Shown: piece after piece, positions 59,252 to 64,000 of the stretch
How positions within the stretch are numbered: position 1 is the stretch's first letter
Layout: the number at the start of each line of letters is the position of its first letter
Source of the DNA: Stereocaulon alpinum
Lineage: Eukaryota > Ascomycota > Lecanoromycetes > Lecanorales > Stereocaulaceae
Assembly (NCBI GenBank): GCA_018257865.1
Contig: JAEUBA010000028.1
Coordinates: forward strand, 1 to 64,000
Direction of reading: 5' to 3'
Length of the DNA stretch: 64,000 bases
Translations under genes and position numbers: made by a program
The notes under the pieces: model-generated
What the model saw: the letters and a program-made list of their open reading frames with translations, nothing else
Told to the model about the DNA's origin: nothing
The model's database searches: none

Positions 59252-60543
59252 GCTGAGGCTCACTTAGAGAGCGGGCAAGCGGAGGCCGTGTCGGTGCGGA
59301 AGGCGTGTATTTCCTCCGACGTACAGAAGCTAATGGAGACTAATGCTCCAAACGCGATTGGTGGTGGATACAATTTGTTGACCACTTTATGGCAGACAAC
59401 TTCCTAATCTTAAATTCTGGCCAGATGGTCGATGTGTCGATGACTTTGAAAACTAAGTTATACACAACAGCTGACAGGAAGTGACGAGGGGCAAAGTTCT
59501 TAAACCAGACTAACCCGACCTAGCCTAGAACTAGGGCAAAATCCGAAAGGCAGTGGTGTATATATTCGGCATAGTAATCACCCTTAGAACATCTAAAGAT
59601 CGATGGCTTGCATTCTCCATCCATCAAGATGTTTATGAGATTACTACCCATGCTTATTAAGGCTTCCCATTGATGGGATCGTGGCGAATACCCCAATGGG
59701 ACGCACCGGCGTAGGAGCTGCAAAGGGTGTGCATGGGCCAGCAAAGGCGACTTTTTGGACAGGGGGAAAGACTTTGGGGTGCTGTCAACAATCAATAGTA
59801 CATTGTACGTCAATGATCATAAGTTCTGTGCTAGAATGCGTGCTAAGTGGTGTGGTGTATGAAAGAGATAGATCTCGGGTAAAGTTACGGAAAACAATCT
59901 ATCGCGCTAATGTACCAGCGTCTGATATTTGCCTCTAAGGGTGCTGTGTATATCAAAGTGTGAAAAGCAGTTGGTGCAGACGGATTCTTATGCGCCACTA
60001 AAGGCTTTTAGCTGCGCAATAGCCTTGTCTTACGCTTCTTTTACTCATAATTGTAGAATATATCGATATAGGGTAGACGAGGGACCTGACCCGCACATAG
60101 ACTGTGCGGCTCTGCCTCGTAATGATCTTCTGTTCTTTTTTATAGTGTTCTTTTCTATATGACACGACACTAAAGTTCCTAACACTAATAAAGTCAGGAG
60201 TCAAGCTTCCACCGTGAACGCTCAAAAGAAGGAGGTGATCAAAGGTCTTTTGGTTCAAGCCCAATTTCAATAGCAATCGCGGTTTTGCTATAAACACTGA
60301 TAGTAAGATAATCAGTAAGTTAGGCTTTCACATCCAGGTGTCCTATGTAACGAACTTGTTTGCCTGGAGAGGGCTGTGTCGATGTGTTATTCACGGATTT
60401 TTCGCCCACACTATAGCCGCGACACCTTCACTTCGACACTCACGCGCGCCGAAACTCCTCCGGTCTACAAGTGCCTTCTTCTCGATCTTCTGCATCATCC
60501 TTCCGCCACCTTGACATCATCACCATCGGCAAAGTCTTCAATC
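59252..60543. other. Intergenic region
   Basis: About 1.3 kb between divergent genes. No tRNA or repeat could be supported; the GGTTCAAGCCC near 60255 resembles a B box but no tRNA fold fits. The next gene's frame is open from 60376, with an alternative ATG at 60382. Confidence 0.4.
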
Positions 60544-61983
60544 ATGGCATCCGAAACTCGGCCTCGCAGGAGGCGAGATAGCCTTGGTCCCAACCCTTTC
60601 AGACTCGGCCCTCGAGCGCAGCGTGAGGTAGCCAAAGAAGAACCAGCTGCACGTTCACCATCCTCACTATCAGCCCCGCCACCTCCAACAGCACCGCAAG
60701 CCGTTCCTGCACCGGTCCTCCAAGCACCACCAGCAGCAATCAAGCCTCCTCCCACTCAGGAAGACCGCGATCCTAGTCAAAGGAGCCTCTCCTCTTATTC
60801 AAATTCCGAAGCAGCACTAGGAGTACTTGTTGCAGGCCCACACTTACATGCTCTGCCACCCCAGTCTCCAGGCTCTCCAGCTGTAGTGGCTCCTCAAGCC
60901 ACACCCGCATCGCTTTATCACGCCTCGACACAACCAAGTCGGCCGCGAAGAGCAAAGAAGAACCATGGACCTTCTCTCTTGAATCCCTGTTCCAGCATTG
61001 ACGACGAAAAGGCCACACAATCGCCCACTTGGTTCCTCCCGTACCCGAATCCAAGCTCCGTACCCACAGCAGTCCTTGAAGGCTTGCTTCGCTCGGGTTA
61101 TCTGGTGCAGTGTCCGGTCGTAAATACCTTCCCACTTCGTCCTCGCCTAAAGCGTGAACTGCAGCTTGAGCAAGACAGACGTTCACAAGTCTGGCTATCA
61201 AGCCCATTAGGAAGATTGCCTGCGGAAATTCGCGTGATGATATACGAGCACGTGTTGATCGCCCCGCCGTCCCAATCATCAATCACCATCCGCGAACTAA
61301 GTGAGGGAAATGAGGTGGGTTGGTGCAAAGCGTTTGCCAAGCCGTCGTCCCGGAAGGTGTCACCAGTTGCCATATTGCAGACGTGCCGACTGATATACCG
61401 AGAAGCGCAAGACATCTACTATGCTCGTAACGCATTTCACACTAAAAGTGCAAAACAGCTCCGTGATTTTCTCCTGGGCATCGGGCTGGCACGTCGCGAG
61501 CTCCTGACCTCTTTACATATTGAGGGCCTGCTCACCGAAGAGCCCACATACACCAAAGAGTTGCTTGACAAGGTACGGAGAGAGGGGCTGCTAAATGACA
61601 CAGCATATGATATTGTCTCAACATCGATGAGCTGGAAGCTAGATTCGACCGGCCAAGCAGCTTCCAGACTGCTTAAAGAGTGCAAATGCCTCCGCAAAGT
61701 CCACCTCTTGATGGGGACGATCGACGATGCCAACACCTTATTCGAACACGCAAGATTTGCAAGGGCCCTAGCAGGGGAAAATTCTCACAACAAGGTTGAT
61801 TTCGTTGATAGATCTCATTGGGTGGTAAGGCCGGCGTCAATCAGAGACGACTGGCTTTCAGATCTTATCGACGCAGTCTTTGACGACAAGAGCCGTACAG
61901 TGCTCTTTCCACCGCCTGGCGAGGGGAAGCAGCGCTGCGTTGAGGTAGACATTCGAATGGACCTCAAGGTGGATGAGATGTAG
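60544..61983 (+). CDS. DUF7730-like protein (F-box-related fold)
   Basis: A single exon of 479 residues. The N-terminal 220 residues are Pro/Ala/Ser-rich and basic at the start (ETRPRRRRDSLGP). The domain begins near SPLGRLPAEIRVMIYEHVLI, the LPxEIRxxIY motif shared by DUF7730 and 2EXR proteins of Pezizomycotina. ILQTCRLIYREAQDIYYARN follows, as in that family. The C-terminal part (SASRLLKECKCLRKVHLLMG-like) continues the fold. Such proteins are numerous in filamentous fungi and of unknown function, perhaps adaptors like F-box proteins. ATG 60544 has a better context (ATCATGG) than the alternative at 60382, which would add 54 residues. Confidence 0.7.
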   Translation: MASETRPRRRRDSLGPNPFRLGPRAQREVAKEEPAARSPSSLSAPPPPTAPQAVPAPVLQAPPAAIKPPPTQEDRDPSQRSLSSYSNSEAALGVLVAGPHLHALPPQSPGSPAVVAPQATPASLYHASTQPSRPRRAKKNHGPSLLNPCSSIDDEKATQSPTWFLPYPNPSSVPTAVLEGLLRSGYLVQCPVVNTFPLRPRLKRELQLEQDRRSQVWLSSPLGRLPAEIRVMIYEHVLIAPPSQSSITIRELSEGNEVGWCKAFAKPSSRKVSPVAILQTCRLIYREAQDIYYARNAFHTKSAKQLRDFLLGIGLARRELLTSLHIEGLLTEEPTYTKELLDKVRREGLLNDTAYDIVSTSMSWKLDSTGQAASRLLKECKCLRKVHLLMGTIDDANTLFEHARFARALAGENSHNKVDFVDRSHWVVRPASIRDDWLSDLIDAVFDDKSRTVLFPPPGEGKQRCVEVDIRMDLKVDEM

Positions 61984-62189
61984 CCGATGTGCAAACGGGA
62001 TGAGGATGTGATGGCCTTGACTCTCTCAGCATAACGTTGTACATAGAACAAAGACCTGAGTGGGATATTTAGATGCTGAATCATGCGCTTAACGAATAGA
62101 TCTCAGGAACAATGTCTGTGTCATTTCTCCGTCCTTGACCTCTCCCCGCCACTCGTGTTGATCCTATGATAATATGCCTGTAAAAATAT
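61984..62189. other. Convergent 3' spacer
   Basis: This short region lies between the DUF7730-like gene and the RNB nuclease gene, both of which end here. Nothing else was seen. Confidence 0.4.
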
Positions 62190-64000
62190 TTACCTTCCTT
62201 GATTCTCGGCTTCAATTAGTCGTACCGGTTCCATGCAAATCCGACTGTGGTATGGCTCAATCCTCGCTATCTTCGTCTCCCATACATCTCCAACCCGAAA
62301 GCCGCCTTCACTTGTGACAACAGGGTTATGGTTCAACCTAACCTGCATGTTCCAATCTTTCAACCACCCACTCTGAGAAGTGAAATGCTTATACATAACA
62401 CGCACCGTGAATGTCTCAGGGAGCGGCGCCTGATTGAAGTAGAAGGCTCGAGAGAATGCCTGCACCATCCAGTGGCGGAGGGACCACGACTTGGCGTGAG
62501 AAATTTTCCTCTCACGCTGGAGCACAGTCCTCGCGAACTCTTCAACCTTGGCCCGTGGGAACGGTAGGAAGGAAGTATCCGTACTTCCAATCAGGGATGT
62601 GCCGGTCTCCGCCTCGTGGCGAAGTGCAGCTTCGATTTGCCAGTGGGTGTAGAGATCTACATATCGGCGTAGTGGCGAGGTTGCTTTGCAGTACGCCGGA
62701 AGACCCATGGCATAATGCTCAAGAGGAGAGGCTGAGGCAGTAGTCCTGCCCATGAGCTTCATGTATCGTATAAGGTCCACCCGATCAGCAGAGCCTTGCT
62801 TTGCGACCATGGGATCTATGACGGTTCTTTTAAATTCTTCTGGGTCCATGGGTGGCTCTGGGTTGCGTTGTATCCCTCTATATGGGATGGGAATGTTCCG
62901 CTCCATGCACCAAGTGGCCGCGACCTCGCCAGCTATAATCATTAAATCTGCTACCATCTTGCCTATCACGTCATTCCCCTTTGTTGCACTCTCGATCCCA
63001 AGGATTGGATCACCGTCGTATTGCTGGATGCAGTTGGTCGATATCTGGAAAGGCTTCACTCCCCTTGCACGTCTACTGAAGAAAACTTGAGGGTACAAGT
63101 CAGCCGTGGGAGCGGTTGAATAGAAGTCTGGAGCGCCATTTGCAACCCGCTTGTAGCGAGTGGCTTCCCCGAGCTTGAGAAGGGTGCGCAGGATTCCGAT
63201 ATGCGACTCTGCCACTGCTCCACCAGTCATTGGATTGTCGTCCTCCGGCTTCAAGGGAATTATGCCTCCAACATTCAGAAGAGATACGACTCTTTTCACT
63301 TCTGATCCTTTGAAACCCAATCCTAGACCTGCCGCTTGCGGTGTTAGATAATGCACGTTACGTACTATTCCCGAGGATATCTTTCGTTCAAGAATATCGC
63401 CCTCCATTGAAATTCTTGCGCTGAATGTCAAACACGGACGGCCATTAGCGAGACTGAAATGATTGAAAGACAGAATCGGTGATAACATGGGATATTTGCG
63501 TTCAGGGAAATACACTGATTCGAAGAGGTGGGCTGCGTATTTTCCCACTGGAGAGTCTGGAGCAAAGAAGGCGGAGGGATTTGCAATATGAACATGGACC
63601 CAATATTCGAATGGGTTGCCATCTATGGGCTGAAGGGAAACTCCGTCGTCACGTTCCAAGGTGTCGGCCGCGTCAATGCAAAAGACTGGCAGGTCACCCC
63701 AATCATTTCTCATCATTTCCATGGAGTCATTCAATCTGTGCATGGGATATATTGGCTCATCTTCCACGCCTTGTAAGTCTCTGGTGGCAACTTCTATCCA
63801 ATGGGAAGCCTTGTCTCGTAGTCGGGTCGATTCTTCAGAGACGGAGTCGTGCCCTGGGAGCCTCAGGCTCCGGAGGCAGTACACCGTTCGGTTCTCCCAT
63901 GGAGTGACAACGCCAAGCTCTTGAAGCAGAGTAAAGCCAATATGCTGATTAAGCTCGAAATCCTCATACTTCCCAATGGCACGAAGTATAAGTGGACCTA
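62190..64000 (-). CDS. RNB-domain exoribonuclease (DSS1/CYT4-like), partial
   Basis: The frame is open from the stop at 62190 to the right edge of the window, about 603 codons, and lacks its 5' part. The RNB catalytic domain starts at LPVFCIDAADTLERDDGVSL, with the metal-binding aspartates in ID and DDG. An E stands at the position that is D in bacterial RNase II; I believe this is usual in the mitochondrial branch. Later motifs are WVHVHIANPSAFF, SFNHFSLANGRPCLTFS, YCKATSPLRRYVDLYTHWQ and a C-terminal S1-like segment (FRVGDVWETKIARIEPY). The family degrades mitochondrial RNA 3' to 5' with helicase SUV3. No intron is visible in this part. Confidence 0.88.
   Translation of the reverse strand, partial: GPLILRAIGKYEDFELNQHIGFTLLQELGVVTPWENRTVYCLRSLRLPGHDSVSEESTRLRDKASHWIEVATRDLQGVEDEPIYPMHRLNDSMEMMRNDWGDLPVFCIDAADTLERDDGVSLQPIDGNPFEYWVHVHIANPSAFFAPDSPVGKYAAHLFESVYFPERKYPMLSPILSFNHFSLANGRPCLTFSARISMEGDILERKISSGIVRNVHYLTPQAAGLGLGFKGSEVKRVVSLLNVGGIIPLKPEDDNPMTGGAVAESHIGILRTLLKLGEATRYKRVANGAPDFYSTAPTADLYPQVFFSRRARGVKPFQISTNCIQQYDGDPILGIESATKGNDVIGKMVADLMIIAGEVAATWCMERNIPIPYRGIQRNPEPPMDPEEFKRTVIDPMVAKQGSADRVDLIRYMKLMGRTTASASPLEHYAMGLPAYCKATSPLRRYVDLYTHWQIEAALRHEAETGTSLIGSTDTSFLPFPRAKVEEFARTVLQRERKISHAKSWSLRHWMVQAFSRAFYFNQAPLPETFTVRVMYKHFTSQSGWLKDWNMQVRLNHNPVVTSEGGFRVGDVWETKIARIEPYHSRICMEPVRLIEAENQGR

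Noticed and set aside
60180..60300. Possible tRNA (B-box-like GGTTCAAGCCC)
   Set aside because: No cloverleaf or A box fits at the correct spacing.

Overview
The window is nuclear DNA of a filamentous ascomycete (Pezizomycotina). Nearly all genes carry short introns (40-107 bp) with GT...AG ends and CTRAY-like branch sites. The families present (DUF7514, DUF4185, a GH128-type glucanase, a DUF7730-like protein, an N-acetylglucosamine-induced DUF3605 protein, a TRP-like channel, a CYT4/DSS1-type RNase) are typical of that group, and the left edge looks like an AT-rich tract altered by repeat-induced point mutation (RIP). The class (Dothideomycetes or Leotiomycetes) cannot be fixed from the sequence alone. 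I rebuilt gene models by hand: each splice junction was chosen so that the frame is kept and family motifs join.

Layout. 1-1433: AT-rich tract and a 79-bp-armed inverted repeat, no gene. 1434-11473: PLP enzyme of Cys/Met metabolism, DUF4185 protein, a decayed gene, MFS sugar transporter, DUF7514 protein, DUF3605 protein. 12002-19549 (minus): tricalbin-type ER tether and co-chaperone STI1; STI1 diverges from RNA polymerase III subunit RPC34 (19864-21002). 21998-26915: a gene-sparse stretch with three genes for predicted secreted or possibly secreted proteins: GH128-type hydrolase, an 8-cysteine small protein, and an unrecognised protein with an internally duplicated domain. 27504-42954: U2AF small subunit, a 97-residue membrane protein, a HOS2-type histone deacetylase diverging from an ING/PHD protein, an oxysterol-binding protein with nine exons, a 1112-residue conserved unknown, and a Golgi-type mannosyltransferase. 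43420-43532: a strong palindrome. 44191-64000: TRP-like channel, FYVE-RING protein, Fmp42-like MFS transporter, GFA/CENP-V enzyme, Zn2Cys6 regulator, DUF7730-like protein, and the 3' part of a mitochondrial RNB-family RNase that runs off the window.

Most genes are single-copy housekeeping functions: lipid transfer at membrane contacts (tricalbin, OSBP), chromatin (HOS2, ING), RNA handling (RPC34, U2AF, RNB nuclease), protein folding (STI1) and cell wall or secretion (mannosyltransferase, GH128, TRP-like channel). No biosynthetic cluster, tRNA, rRNA or CRISPR was found, and no intact transposon. The most novel-looking items are the duplicated-domain protein at 25760-26915, the palindrome at 43420-43532, the inverted repeat at 402-752, and telomere-like boxes in three promoter regions.
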